This document shows positions 35,791 to 43,599 of a stretch of DNA of 64,000 bases, in pieces. Positions within the stretch are counted from its first letter, which is position 1, and each line of letters opens with the position of its first letter. Where the stretch lies: positions 1 through 64,000 of the forward strand of contig CAZTCJ010000009.1 in assembly GCA_964612085.1 (NCBI GenBank). Direction: 5' to 3'. The notes beneath the pieces are model-generated. The model was not told the DNA's origin, did no database searches, and saw only the letters and a program-made list of their open reading frames with translations. Position numbers and translations under genes: made by a program. The stretch is from CAZTCJ01 sp964612085 (GTDB lineage Bacteria; Pseudomonadota; Alphaproteobacteria; JAJFIK01).

Positions 35791-36372
35791 CTAAACCTCC
35801 CCTATGAGGACGGTTTTCAACCGGCCGAACGCTAAACGCAACCTGGACTTGACCGTCCCCAGCGGCACACCCGTCTCATCGGCGATCTCCCTGTGGGATT
35901 TGCCCTTGAAAAATGCCAGATGCAGCAACTCGACCTGTTCGGGCGGCAGATCCGTGATGGCATGGTGCAGCCGTTCTTCGCGCTGAAGCACTTCGACCGC
36001 GTCGTCGGGGGCCGCTTCCGGCTCGGGCACCAGCAGCGGATCCTGGGCATCCAGTTCCGGCCGGCGTTCCCGGCGCAACAGATCGATCCGGCGGTTACGG
36101 GCGATGGTGAACAGCCAGGTCGAGACGGAGGCCTGACGGCGGTCGAACAGCGCCGCCTTGCGCCAGACCGTGAGCATCACGTCCTGGGTCAGTTCCTCGG
36201 CCTGGCCCGCATCCGATCCGAGCCGGATCAGATAGCCTTTGATGCGCGGCCCGAAATGCTCAAAAAGCAGAGCAAAAGCCTCACGGTCCCGATGGCGCGC
36301 GACGGCTTCGAGCCAGTCGGCCAGGCGCTCGCGGGAGGCATCGGCGGCGATATGAATGTCTGAATCCGTCAC
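35791..36372 (-). CDS. rpoE: ECF RNA polymerase sigma factor (RpoE/ECF11-like)
   Basis: A 193-residue group IV sigma factor. Region 2 (about 28-100) includes LFEHFGPRIKGYLIRLGSDAGQAEELTQDVMLTVWRKAALFD and STWLFTIARNRRIDLLRR. Region 4 (about 128-185) includes LPPEQVELLHLAFFKGKSHREIADETGVPLGTVKSRLRLAFGRLK. Pairing with a ChrR-type anti-sigma factor identifies the ECF11-like photo-oxidative stress class. It should drive singlet-oxygen and organic-peroxide defence genes, probably including itself. I could not identify its own promoter with confidence. No other regulon member is obvious nearby. Confidence 0.92.
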   Translation of the reverse strand: MTDSDIHIAADASRERLADWLEAVARHRDREAFALLFEHFGPRIKGYLIRLGSDAGQAEELTQDVMLTVWRKAALFDRRQASVSTWLFTIARNRRIDLLRRERRPELDAQDPLLVPEPEAAPDDAVEVLQREERLHHAITDLPPEQVELLHLAFFKGKSHREIADETGVPLGTVKSRLRLAFGRLKTVLIGEV

Positions 36373-36734
36373 AATGGGCAGAAACTGGCGAAACCGGTCC
36401 TCTCAAAGAGCGTGTAGCCTACGCGCGGGGCTATCAGCCTGTCCATGTAATTCCAGTGGACAGACCAACCCCCGAATCGGGCACAGTCGGATTGGGTGTT
36501 CGAGTGTCGGGGATTGGTGAAGGCAAGCGCTACGCCATACTTTGGCCCTAGACCCTCAATATCGCCCTGCAAAGTCACGCGAAGTCCTATGAGACCGTCC
36601 CCAGGGGGAGATGACGGGACCGCATGGAACCGGGTATGATCCCTTATCGGATTGAGACGATTGGTCTTTTAATCCGCTGCCACGGACAGGTTTGTTTGGA
36701 CCGCTCCGCAAGCACAGAGGACAACCGATCCGCC
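36373..36734. other. Intergenic region without a recognised gene
   Basis: These 362 bases separate the divergent sigma factor and IalB-like genes and must hold both promoters. Short frames occur but have no ribosome-binding site, no domain and no conserved pattern. I found no strong hairpin with a U-run and no clear -35/-10 pair. Confidence 0.5.
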
Positions 36735-37283
36735 ATGATCCGCAAGGTGATACTTTCAATATCCGCTCTCATCTGCGCCGCCGGTTTTCTGGTCGTGGCC
36801 ACCCCTGGCCCGGCAACAGCGAATGAACCGAAGGTCCTGGGCCGTTACAAAGCCTGGACCGCCTTCACCATGGACCAGGGCGGCGGCAAAGTCTGTTTCA
36901 TCGTCTCCGATCCTCAGGAGAAACGCCTGTCGCGCCGCGGACGCAAGCGCGGCGATGTGTTTTTCCTCATCACCCATTGGCCGGCGGAAAAAATCTACGG
37001 CCAGCCCAGCGTGGTGATTGGCTATCCCTTCGGCAACTCCACGCCGCAGGTGCGCGTCGGCTCGGACAAGTTCGACATGGTGCTCGATCCCGAAAGCGAG
37101 GATAATGAGGAGCGGGCCTGGATCGGCGACGAGCTGGCGGAACGCCGTCTGGTGGACGCCATGAAGCGCGGCAACTCCATGACGGTCACGGGACGGTCCC
37201 AGAGCGGCACCGCTTCGACCGACCGGTATTCCCTGATAGGCTTCACGGCGGCCCTTGAGCGGATCGACGAAGAGTGTAAGTAG
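36735..37283 (+). CDS. Invasion-associated locus B (IalB) family exported protein
   Basis: A 182-residue protein with a Sec signal peptide (MIRKVILSISALICAAGFLV, cleavage near ATA-NEP at about 31). The mature part matches IalB-like proteins: KAWTAFTMDQGGGKVCFIVSDPQEK, RGDVFFLITHWPAEK, VVIGYPFG, then RAWIGDELAERRLVDAMKRGNSMTVTGRS and a last TDRYSLIGFTAALERIDEECK. The two conserved cysteines near the beginning and end of the mature domain are kept. IalB of Bartonella is linked to erythrocyte entry, but the family is common in free-living alphaproteobacteria. The start ATG at 36735 is placed by the signal peptide. Confidence 0.88.
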   Translation: MIRKVILSISALICAAGFLVVATPGPATANEPKVLGRYKAWTAFTMDQGGGKVCFIVSDPQEKRLSRRGRKRGDVFFLITHWPAEKIYGQPSVVIGYPFGNSTPQVRVGSDKFDMVLDPESEDNEERAWIGDELAERRLVDAMKRGNSMTVTGRSQSGTASTDRYSLIGFTAALERIDEECK

Positions 37284-37312
37284 GCTGTCACGGCGCGATG
37301 CTTCGCTGCCGA

Positions 37313-38557
37313 ATGACGGCGGCGAGGTTTCAGGTGACGGCAGACACAGCCAAATCGACGAATACGGCACCGGATGGCGTTCATCCGGTGCTTTTTCGTG
37401 GGCGTCTCGACGGCAAGGCCGGCGAGGCTCCGGCGATGGAACCCGCGAAACGTTCCCTCATCGGCCTGACCCGGCCTGAACTGGCCGAAGCCCTCGCAGA
37501 CCTCGGCATTCCGGAAAAACAGCAGCGCATGCGCGCCAACCAGCTCTGGAACTGGATCTATGTCCGGGGCGCGCGCGACTTTTCGGTCATGTCGAACCTG
37601 GCCAAGGACCTGCGCGACAGTCTGGGGCAGCAGTTCACGCTCGCCCGGCCGGAGGTCGTCGAGGACCAGATTTCCAGCGACGGCACCCGCAAATGGCTTT
37701 TGCGCACCGCGCCGGGCATCGAGATCGAGACCGTCTTCATCCCCGATAACGAGCGCGGCACGCTGTGCGTCTCCTCGCAAGTGGGCTGCACGCTCACCTG
37801 CACTTTCTGCCACACCGGCACCCAGCCGCTGGTGCGCAATCTGACCACGGAAGAAATTCTGGGCCAGATCCTGACCGCCCGCGACGCCCTCGATGAATGG
37901 CCGGAGCCGGGCGTGCGCGCCGACGACCGGGCCCTCACCAATGTGGTGATGATGGGCATGGGCGAGCCGCTCTACAATTTCGACAATGTCAAACAGGCGC
38001 TGCTGATCACCTCTGACAATGAAGGCATTTCGCTCTCCAAGCGGAGGATCACGCTCTCCACGGCGGGCGTGGCGCCCATGATCCCGCGCTGCGGCGCGGA
38101 AATCGGCGTCATGCTGGCGATCTCGCTCCATGCGGTGCGGGACGATCTGCGCGACGAGATCGTGCCCATCAACCGTAAATATCCTTTGGCGGAACTGCTC
38201 GATGCCTGCCGGGCCTATCCGGGCCTGTCGAACGCCAAGCGCATCACGTTTGAATATGTCATGCTCAAAGGCGTCAACGACAGCGACGCCGATGCCCGCG
38301 CGCTCGTGAAACTGATCTCCGGCATCCCGGCCAAGATCAATCTGATCCCGTTCAATCCGTGGCCGGACTCCCCGTACGAATGCTCCGAATGGGACCGGAT
38401 CGAGGCCTTCGCCGACATCGTGAACCGGGCGGGCTATGCGAGCCCGGTGCGCATGCCGCGCGGCCGCGACATTCTCGCCGCCTGCGGACAATTGAAATCC
38501 GAAAGCAAGAAAATGCGGGCTTCGGAACGGCGCAGGCTGGCCGGCTCCGCGCCATGA
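37313..38557 (+). CDS. rlmN: Dual-specificity rRNA/tRNA m2A methyltransferase RlmN
   Basis: A radical SAM enzyme of about 414 residues that methylates C2 of A2503 in 23S rRNA and A37 in certain tRNAs. The [4Fe-4S] ligands are C159, C163 and C166 (GCTLTCTFCHTGT), and the resolving cysteine is in AACGQL (about 391). MMGMGEPLYNFDNV, ITLSTAGVAPMI, ISLHAVRDDLRDEIVPINR and NLIPFNPWP are typical. The start is unsure: ATGs at 37298 and 37313 and a GTG slightly downstream are in frame, and the conserved domain begins only near residue 46. It overlaps the following GNAT gene by four bases. Confidence 0.95.
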   Translation: MTAARFQVTADTAKSTNTAPDGVHPVLFRGRLDGKAGEAPAMEPAKRSLIGLTRPELAEALADLGIPEKQQRMRANQLWNWIYVRGARDFSVMSNLAKDLRDSLGQQFTLARPEVVEDQISSDGTRKWLLRTAPGIEIETVFIPDNERGTLCVSSQVGCTLTCTFCHTGTQPLVRNLTTEEILGQILTARDALDEWPEPGVRADDRALTNVVMMGMGEPLYNFDNVKQALLITSDNEGISLSKRRITLSTAGVAPMIPRCGAEIGVMLAISLHAVRDDLRDEIVPINRKYPLAELLDACRAYPGLSNAKRITFEYVMLKGVNDSDADARALVKLISGIPAKINLIPFNPWPDSPYECSEWDRIEAFADIVNRAGYASPVRMPRGRDILAACGQLKSESKKMRASERRRLAGSAP

Positions 38558-39012
38558 CGGCGCAGGCGCGGGCCTATGGCCTGCGGCCCGCCGAAGACGG
38601 CGATTTCGAAGCCCTGTTCGATGTCCTCAAACAGGCGTTCACGCCGCTCGGGCCCCTGATCGGTCCCTGGGAGGATGCGGCCCAGCGCGCGGCGTTCCGC
38701 CGAAGCTTCTCCCCCGGGCAGGACCAAGCGGTGATCGCCAACGGTGCTCTCGCCGGGCTGTTCGGCCTGCGCCGTCACATCCGCGGGCTGTTTTTGATGC
38801 ATCTGGCGCTTGTCCCGGACGTCCAGGGCCGTGGCATCGGCAAGGATTTGGTGGCGCGGGTGACCGCCGAATCGCGGCGCATCCGCCTGCCGGCGGAACT
38901 GACCGTGCACCGGGCAAATCCGGCGAAAGGCCTATACGAACGCGCCGGGTTTCAGCCGATTATGGAAACAGACACAAAAACCAGAATGCGCTATAGTATG
39001 ACTTTCAGTTAG
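38554..39012 (+). CDS. GNAT family N-acetyltransferase
   Basis: A 152-residue acetyltransferase. The acetyl-CoA binding segment is LMHLALVPDVQGRGIGKDLVARV (about 87-109), followed by LTVHRANPAKGLYERAGFQPI, the usual GNAT C-terminal block. The N-terminal YGLRPAEDGDFEALFDVL is also standard. Substrate unknown. The ATG overlaps the rlmN stop in ATGA fashion, so it is translationally coupled to rlmN. Confidence 0.88.
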   Translation: MTAQARAYGLRPAEDGDFEALFDVLKQAFTPLGPLIGPWEDAAQRAAFRRSFSPGQDQAVIANGALAGLFGLRRHIRGLFLMHLALVPDVQGRGIGKDLVARVTAESRRIRLPAELTVHRANPAKGLYERAGFQPIMETDTKTRMRYSMTFS

Positions 39013-39045
39013 TCCGACTCGATAACAAAGTGGGGTTGCTCGGAC

Positions 39046-39636
39046 GTGGCTCGCTGGTTTCTGGCGTATTTCTTAGGCTGCCTGCTCGCGGCCCCGATCC
39101 TGATGATCGGCTGGCTGCTGGCATTCAATGCCATGGGCATGATCAGCGCCGACGGCTTCGGCGCTGCGATGGCCGCGTGCATCCTGCTGATCCCCTTTTT
39201 CTTCGTCGGCTGTGTCTTTCTGGGCGCGATCCCCACACCGCCGACCCATTACATGCTGAAGGGCGCCGAACGGCGCGACCTGTTCAGCTATCTGCTCGCC
39301 GGGCTGATCAGTTGGGGGCTGATGGGCCTGGTTCTGGCGATCCTGGCCGATCCTACTTTGCAGGCGGCGACCGGCACGCGCAGCGCCGGCGTCAATGTGC
39401 TGGGCGCTGCCTTGAGCACCGGCATAGCGGGCGCCGTGGTCTTAGGAATCCTGCAGCTTTTCGCGGTGACCCCGCCCAGGAACCACCACGACAAGAACGC
39501 CCCGCACCAGGATCCGCACAACCCGTATACGCCTGGCGGCGGTTACCCAAGTCTCAGCCAATATGCGCCCCAGCGCCCGGGCCAGCCGCACCCGCAAGCG
39601 CCCATGCCTTACGATCAGCAGGTGCCTTTTTCTTAA
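39046..39636 (+). CDS. Multi-pass membrane protein with Pro/His-rich tail, GTG start
   Basis: A 196-residue protein. Four hydrophobic helices are visible (about 5-30, 40-65, 83-104 and 125-147). A C-terminal hydrophilic tail of about 45 residues is rich in Pro, His, Gln, Asn and Tyr (for example NHHDKNAPHQDPHNPYTPGGGYP). The start is GTG at 39046, giving MARWFLAYFLG. I recognise no family. The tail could be a flexible or metal-binding cytoplasmic or periplasmic extension. It lies between the rlmN-GNAT pair and argG. Codon and base use look like neighbouring genes. Confidence 0.7.
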   Translation: MARWFLAYFLGCLLAAPILMIGWLLAFNAMGMISADGFGAAMAACILLIPFFFVGCVFLGAIPTPPTHYMLKGAERRDLFSYLLAGLISWGLMGLVLAILADPTLQAATGTRSAGVNVLGAALSTGIAGAVVLGILQLFAVTPPRNHHDKNAPHQDPHNPYTPGGGYPSLSQYAPQRPGQPHPQAPMPYDQQVPFS

Positions 39637-39773
39637 GGACTTTCGGCCTGCGCCCGATTGAAGCGCCACTTTCCCCACCGGTTTGAAGTACGGTACGGTC
39701 GCATTGAAGCGAGCCGGTCCTGCAACCGGCGTCATGATCGCGTCCGTCCACCTCTGCGATCCGGAGTTCCAAG

Positions 39774-41015
39774 ATGACACCGACCTCGCCGCCCGTCCGT
39801 AAAGTCGTGCTTGCCTATTCCGGCGGCCTCGACACCTCGATCATTCTGAAATGGCTGCAAGAAACTTATGGCTGCGAGGTGGTGACCTTCACCGCCGATC
39901 TGGGCCAGGGCGAGGAACTGGCGCCTGCCCGCTCCAAGGCCAAACTGCTCGGTGTGCGGGATATTTTCATCGAGGATCTGCGCGAGACCTTCGTGCGCGA
40001 TTTCGTCTTTCCCATGTTCCGGGCCAACGCCCTTTACGAAGGGGTCTATCTTCTGGGTACGGCCATTGCGCGGCCCCTGATCGCCCGGCGCCAGATCGAG
40101 ATCGCCGAGGCCGTGGGCGCGGACGCCGTCTGCCATGGCGCCACGGGCAAGGGCAACGATCAGGTGCGTTTCGAGCTCAGTTACTACGCGCTCAATCCGG
40201 AGATCCGGGTGATCGCGCCCTGGCGGGAATGGGATCTGACGTCGCGGGCCAAGCTCATCGAATTCGCCGAATTGCACCAGATCCCCATCGCCAAGGACAA
40301 GCGCGGCGAAGCGCCTTTCTCCGTGGACGCCAATCTTCTGCACACTTCGTCGGAAGGCAAGGTGCTGGAAGATCCCAGCCGTCCGCCGCCGGAATATGTC
40401 TTCCAGCGCACGGTCTCGCCCCATGTGGCGCCGGACCGGCCCACCGAAATCGTCATCGGCTTCGAAAAAGGCGATCCGGTTTCCATCAACGGCCAGGCCA
40501 TGAGCCCCGCCACGATCCTGACCAAGCTCAACGAGCTGGGCGGCGCCAACGGCATCGGGCGGCTCGATCTGGTTGAGAACCGTTTCGTAGGCATGAAGTC
40601 CCGGGGCATCTACGAGACGCCCGGCGGCACGATCCTGCTCGCCGCCCACAGGGCCATCGAGTCCCTGACCCTCGACCGGGGCGCGGCCCATCTGAAAGAC
40701 GAGATGATGCCGCGCTATGCGGAACTGATCTACAACGGCCTGTGGTTCTCGCCCGAGCGGGAAATGCTCCAGGCCCTGATCGATCACAGCCAGGAGGCGG
40801 TCACCGGCGAGGTGGGCCTGCGCCTGTACAAGGGCAGCGTCGAGGTGCAGGGACGGCGCTCGCCCTATTCACTTTATTCAGAGGCCCATGTGACCTTCGA
40901 GGAAGATTCCGTCTACGATCAGCAGGACGCGGAAGGGTTTATCAAGCTCAATGCCCTGCGTCTGCGCCTGCTCGGCCAGCGCCGCAAAAAGACCGGATCC
41001 GGAGAACCGACATAA
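39774..41015 (+). CDS. argG: Argininosuccinate synthase
   Basis: A 413-residue cytoplasmic enzyme that joins citrulline and aspartate using ATP in arginine synthesis. The PP-loop is LAYSGGLDTS (13-22). Other family blocks: GVYLLGTAIARPLIARRQIEIA, HGATGKGNDQVRFEL, APWREWDL, ANLLHTSSEGKVLEDP, and the C-terminal RSPYSLYSEAHVTFEEDSVYDQQDAEGFIKLNALRL. Length and order are normal. It reads rightward and ends next to a terminator that serves the convergent gene. Confidence 0.97.
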   Translation: MTPTSPPVRKVVLAYSGGLDTSIILKWLQETYGCEVVTFTADLGQGEELAPARSKAKLLGVRDIFIEDLRETFVRDFVFPMFRANALYEGVYLLGTAIARPLIARRQIEIAEAVGADAVCHGATGKGNDQVRFELSYYALNPEIRVIAPWREWDLTSRAKLIEFAELHQIPIAKDKRGEAPFSVDANLLHTSSEGKVLEDPSRPPPEYVFQRTVSPHVAPDRPTEIVIGFEKGDPVSINGQAMSPATILTKLNELGGANGIGRLDLVENRFVGMKSRGIYETPGGTILLAAHRAIESLTLDRGAAHLKDEMMPRYAELIYNGLWFSPEREMLQALIDHSQEAVTGEVGLRLYKGSVEVQGRRSPYSLYSEAHVTFEEDSVYDQQDAEGFIKLNALRLRLLGQRRKKTGSGEPT

Positions 41016-41045
41016 AAAAAACCGGCGGCCATTCGGACCACCGGT
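41014..41045 (-). terminator. Rho-independent terminator for the leftward gene at 41070-41660
   Basis: Read on the minus strand, ACCGGTGG and CCGCCGGT form an 8-base stem with one mismatch around a 9-base loop, followed directly by a run of eight T. It lies 25 bases past the stop of the exported-protein gene. The hairpin also sits just after argG on the plus strand but has no T-run in that direction. Confidence 0.85.
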
Positions 41046-41069
41046 CTTCATCCATGCCGATCGGGACGA

Positions 41070-41660
41070 TCAGCGCGGGGGCATGCTGCCTTCGGGCATC
41101 ATGCTGGCCAGCGTCTCGTCCAGCAACGGAATAACCGGCGCCACGGCATCCCGGTCCACTTGGGGCACGGCCTGAATCGCATCCATGATCGCGAAGCTCT
41201 TCTGCATCTGGGCCTGCTGAGCGGGCGGCATCATCTCAAGCATCTGCGGCGTCATCATCTGGCGCATATTGCCCATCTCAGGCGGCAGTTTGGATGCCAC
41301 ATAAGCCAGGATCACCCGGTCCGCGACACCGGCCCAGACCGCATTGCTGGAAAACCCGTGCTTCTTGACGATAGACGTCAACTGGTTGAAGCCGCTGGGC
41401 ACTTTCGTCTTCAGGGCGTTTGTCGCCGTCGTATAGGGCGTGAACGCCTGGCCCGGCTCGATCTCCACGTCCGACGGGAAGATCTCGTCGCCGTGCTTGG
41501 CCTTGATCTCTTCGGCCAGGACCTGAACGGCCGGCAGGCTTTCGGCCAGACGGCGGGCTTGATCCGTGGTCAATTGAGCGGCGGAGGCGGACGCGGCCCC
41601 GGCCAGCAGAACCAGCATGGCCACAAGGCCGGCCACGCTTTTCGATAAAATCGGTTTCAT
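41070..41660 (-). CDS. Exported protein of unknown function
   Basis: A 196-residue protein with a signal peptide (MKPILSKSVAGLVAMLVLLAGAASASA, cleavage before AQLTT). The mature part is helical, with LTTDQARRLAESLPAVQVLAEEIKAK, then VPSGFNQLTSIVKKHGFSSNAVWAGVADRVILAY and a Met-rich stretch GNMRQMMTPQMLEMMPPAQQAQMQK. The Met-rich run might bind copper or be a hydrophobic patch; this is only a guess. I know similar short periplasmic proteins in alphaproteobacteria but no function. It has its own intrinsic terminator and is probably monocistronic. Confidence 0.78.
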   Translation of the reverse strand: MKPILSKSVAGLVAMLVLLAGAASASAAQLTTDQARRLAESLPAVQVLAEEIKAKHGDEIFPSDVEIEPGQAFTPYTTATNALKTKVPSGFNQLTSIVKKHGFSSNAVWAGVADRVILAYVASKLPPEMGNMRQMMTPQMLEMMPPAQQAQMQKSFAIMDAIQAVPQVDRDAVAPVIPLLDETLASMMPEGSMPPR

Positions 41661-41747
41661 GTTTCATCCCCCTGACTTGGGTGTGGTGGGACGGTTACTA
41701 TCGGCTGTGTCGCCGCGCCACGCAAGAAAAGCTTGCCTGCTATTCTG

Positions 41748-42677
41748 TCATGAGGCGAGCATATCGGGCACCGGCGCGCCTGATTGGCGGCAGGCCGCCA
41801 GCACCGTATTGCGCAGCAGGTTGGCGATGGTCATGGGACCGACGCCGCCCGGCACCGGCGTGATCGCACCCGCGACCGTCCGTGCGCCCGCGAAATCCAC
41901 ATCGCCTACCAGCCGGGACTTGCCCTCGCCCTTTTCCGGGGCGGGCAGACGGTTCATGCCCACATCGATCACGGTGGCACCCGGTTTCACCCAATCGCCT
42001 TTCACAAGCTCGGGCACGCCCACGGCGGCGACCAGAATATCGGCCTCGCGGCAATGGGCGGCCAGATCCTTCGTCCGCGAATGGGCGATGGTCACCGTGC
42101 AATGCTCCGCCAGCAGAAGTTGGGCGACGGGCTTGCCCACCAGGATCGACCGGCCGATGACAAGCGCGTTCAGGCCTTTCAAGTCAGCCCCCAGATGATG
42201 CGTGATCAATTGCAGGCAGCCTTGGGGCGTACACGGCACAAGGCCCGGACGGCCCAGCGCCAGCAGGCCGGTATTGACGATGCCGAGCCCGTCCACGTCC
42301 TTGGCCGGATCGATGGCATCGAGGATCACATCCGTATTGATATGGCCGGGCAGCGGCATCTGCACCAGAATGCCGTGGACGGACGGATCGCCGTTCAGGG
42401 TGCGCACCAGGGCCAGAAGATCGGCCTCACTCGTCTCTTCAGGCAGTTTGTGCTCGATCGACTCCATGCCCGCCTCGCGGGTCTGGATGCCTTTGTTGCG
42501 CACATAGATCTGGCTTGCCGGATCCTCGCCCACCAGCACCACGGCGAGGCCCGGGGTAAAGCCGTGCTGGTCTTTGAGATGGGCGGCGGCCCCGGCCACG
42601 CGGGCGCGCAGATCGGCAGCGATGGCCTTGCCGTCGATCACAACGGCGGCCTCGGATTGGGGAGAGGTCTGGGTCAT
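41748..42677 (-). CDS. folD: Methylenetetrahydrofolate dehydrogenase / cyclohydrolase
   Basis: A 309-residue bifunctional enzyme interconverting 5,10-methylene-, 5,10-methenyl- and 10-formyl-THF. Family motifs: LAVVLVGEDPASQIYVRNK (with the catalytic Tyr and Lys), ILVQMPLPGHIN, PCTPQGCLQLI, VIGRSILVGKPVAQLLL (NADP loop) and a C-terminal PVPGGVGPMTIANLLRNT. It begins MTQTSPQSEAAVVIDGKAIAADLRA, close to the usual start. It follows the yggT gene on the same strand with a gap of about 150 bases. Confidence 0.97.
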   Translation of the reverse strand: MTQTSPQSEAAVVIDGKAIAADLRARVAGAAAHLKDQHGFTPGLAVVLVGEDPASQIYVRNKGIQTREAGMESIEHKLPEETSEADLLALVRTLNGDPSVHGILVQMPLPGHINTDVILDAIDPAKDVDGLGIVNTGLLALGRPGLVPCTPQGCLQLITHHLGADLKGLNALVIGRSILVGKPVAQLLLAEHCTVTIAHSRTKDLAAHCREADILVAAVGVPELVKGDWVKPGATVIDVGMNRLPAPEKGEGKSRLVGDVDFAGARTVAGAITPVPGGVGPMTIANLLRNTVLAACRQSGAPVPDMLAS

Positions 42678-42831
42678 GGGAATTCCTCCAGGAGCAGGCG
42701 CGCCCGGCCGCGTGCACCGGGTTCAACGCGCAAAACGGCGTGAGACGCCGCATTCGGCGCCGTTCTAAGGAAAAGCAGAAGCCCGGTCTCGACGATGCGG
42801 AACGGCGTCTCCTTCGGACGGGAAACCGGCG

Positions 42832-43116
42832 CTAAAATCTCGGCCAGTATTCCTGGATGAGCAATTGCAGGAACAAAATGCCCAAAAGCAGCACCACCGG
42901 CGACAGATCGAGCCCGCCCATGGCCGGCAGCGCGTTGCGGATCGGCCGCAACAGCGGTTCGGTCAGATTAAGAAGCGTGCGGTAGACCGCCTGCACGAAA
43001 TCGTTGCGGATATTGATGACATTGAAGGCAATCAGCCAGCTCATGATCACCGCGATGATGATCACATAGGTATAAAGTTCGAGGACGACGAGCAGGATGG
43101 TTTTCAAGGACTGCAT
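42832..43116 (-). CDS. YggT family membrane protein
   Basis: A 94-residue protein with two hydrophobic regions (about 3-29 and 62-88), separated by the family signature RTLLNLTEPLLRPIRNALPAMGGLDLSPVVLLLGI. YggT proteins are small inner-membrane proteins implicated in osmotic or divisome functions; the role here is unknown. The order yggT-folD on one strand fits other alphaproteobacteria. Its promoter must lie between 43117 and the tRNA gene. Confidence 0.92.
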   Translation of the reverse strand: MQSLKTILLVVLELYTYVIIIAVIMSWLIAFNVINIRNDFVQAVYRTLLNLTEPLLRPIRNALPAMGGLDLSPVVLLLGILFLQLLIQEYWPRF

Positions 43117-43282
43117 GGGGCTCCCCGGCGCTGCAACATTCCTCAGATGTAGCCTTCCCGCCTGCCGGAAACAACCGCTTAAGCGCCGGGACGTGGCCGG
43201 GCCGCCTCCTTGCTTGACAGACGCCCGGGCCTGGCTCTAGATGCGGGCCTCTTGGGTTTGGCTGTAAATGCCAGATCTGAAT

Positions 43283-43358
43283 GGGGCCGTAGCTCAGTTG
43301 GGAGAGCGCAGCAATCGCACTGCTGAGGTCAGGGGTTCGATTCCCCTCGGCTCCACCA
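43283..43358 (+). tRNA. tRNA-Ala (anticodon CGC), CCA encoded
   Basis: A complete 76-base cloverleaf. The acceptor arms GGGGCCG and CGGCTCC contain the G3:U70 pair that specifies alanine. The D stem is GCTC/GAGC, the anticodon stem CAGCA/TGCTG encloses the loop ATCGCAC with anticodon CGC, and the T arm is AGGGG-TTCGATT-CCCCT. The CCA end is encoded (43356-43358). The gene decodes GCG. It marks the left side of an AT-richer cassette and could be an integration site, but I found no repeat of its 3' end in the window. Confidence 0.97.
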
Positions 43359-43384
43359 TCCGATCCGACGGTGCGCAGCACCGG

Positions 43385-43409
43385 CAAATCGACCTGGTGG
43401 GTCGATTTG
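43385..43409. repeat. 10-bp hairpin downstream of the tRNA gene
   Basis: CAAATCGACC (43385-43394) and GGTCGATTTG (43400-43409) form a perfect stem with loop TGGTG, 26 bases after the tRNA. It may help end the tRNA transcript, although no T-run follows in either direction. The rest of 43359-43599 shows no gene. Confidence 0.6.
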
Positions 43410-43599
43410 AGGAGAGGATGCCCCGAGCCCTGCGAGGGGCCTGAACAACCAAACAGCTTTAGCGCCGACTTTCCTGCCCTCTTTTGCTTCATTCGGCTTG
43501 CGCGGCTTACCCGCCGGTTGCACACTCAAATATGGGGGGGACTGCGGCTCTAGTCTTGAGCATGCGCCCAAACTTTATGCTTAAAATTGCAGGGCGCGC

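Noticed and set aside
42968..43525. A leftward frame running through the tRNA-Ala gene
   Set aside because: It crosses a perfect tRNA cloverleaf and overlaps yggT; a coding role is not credible.
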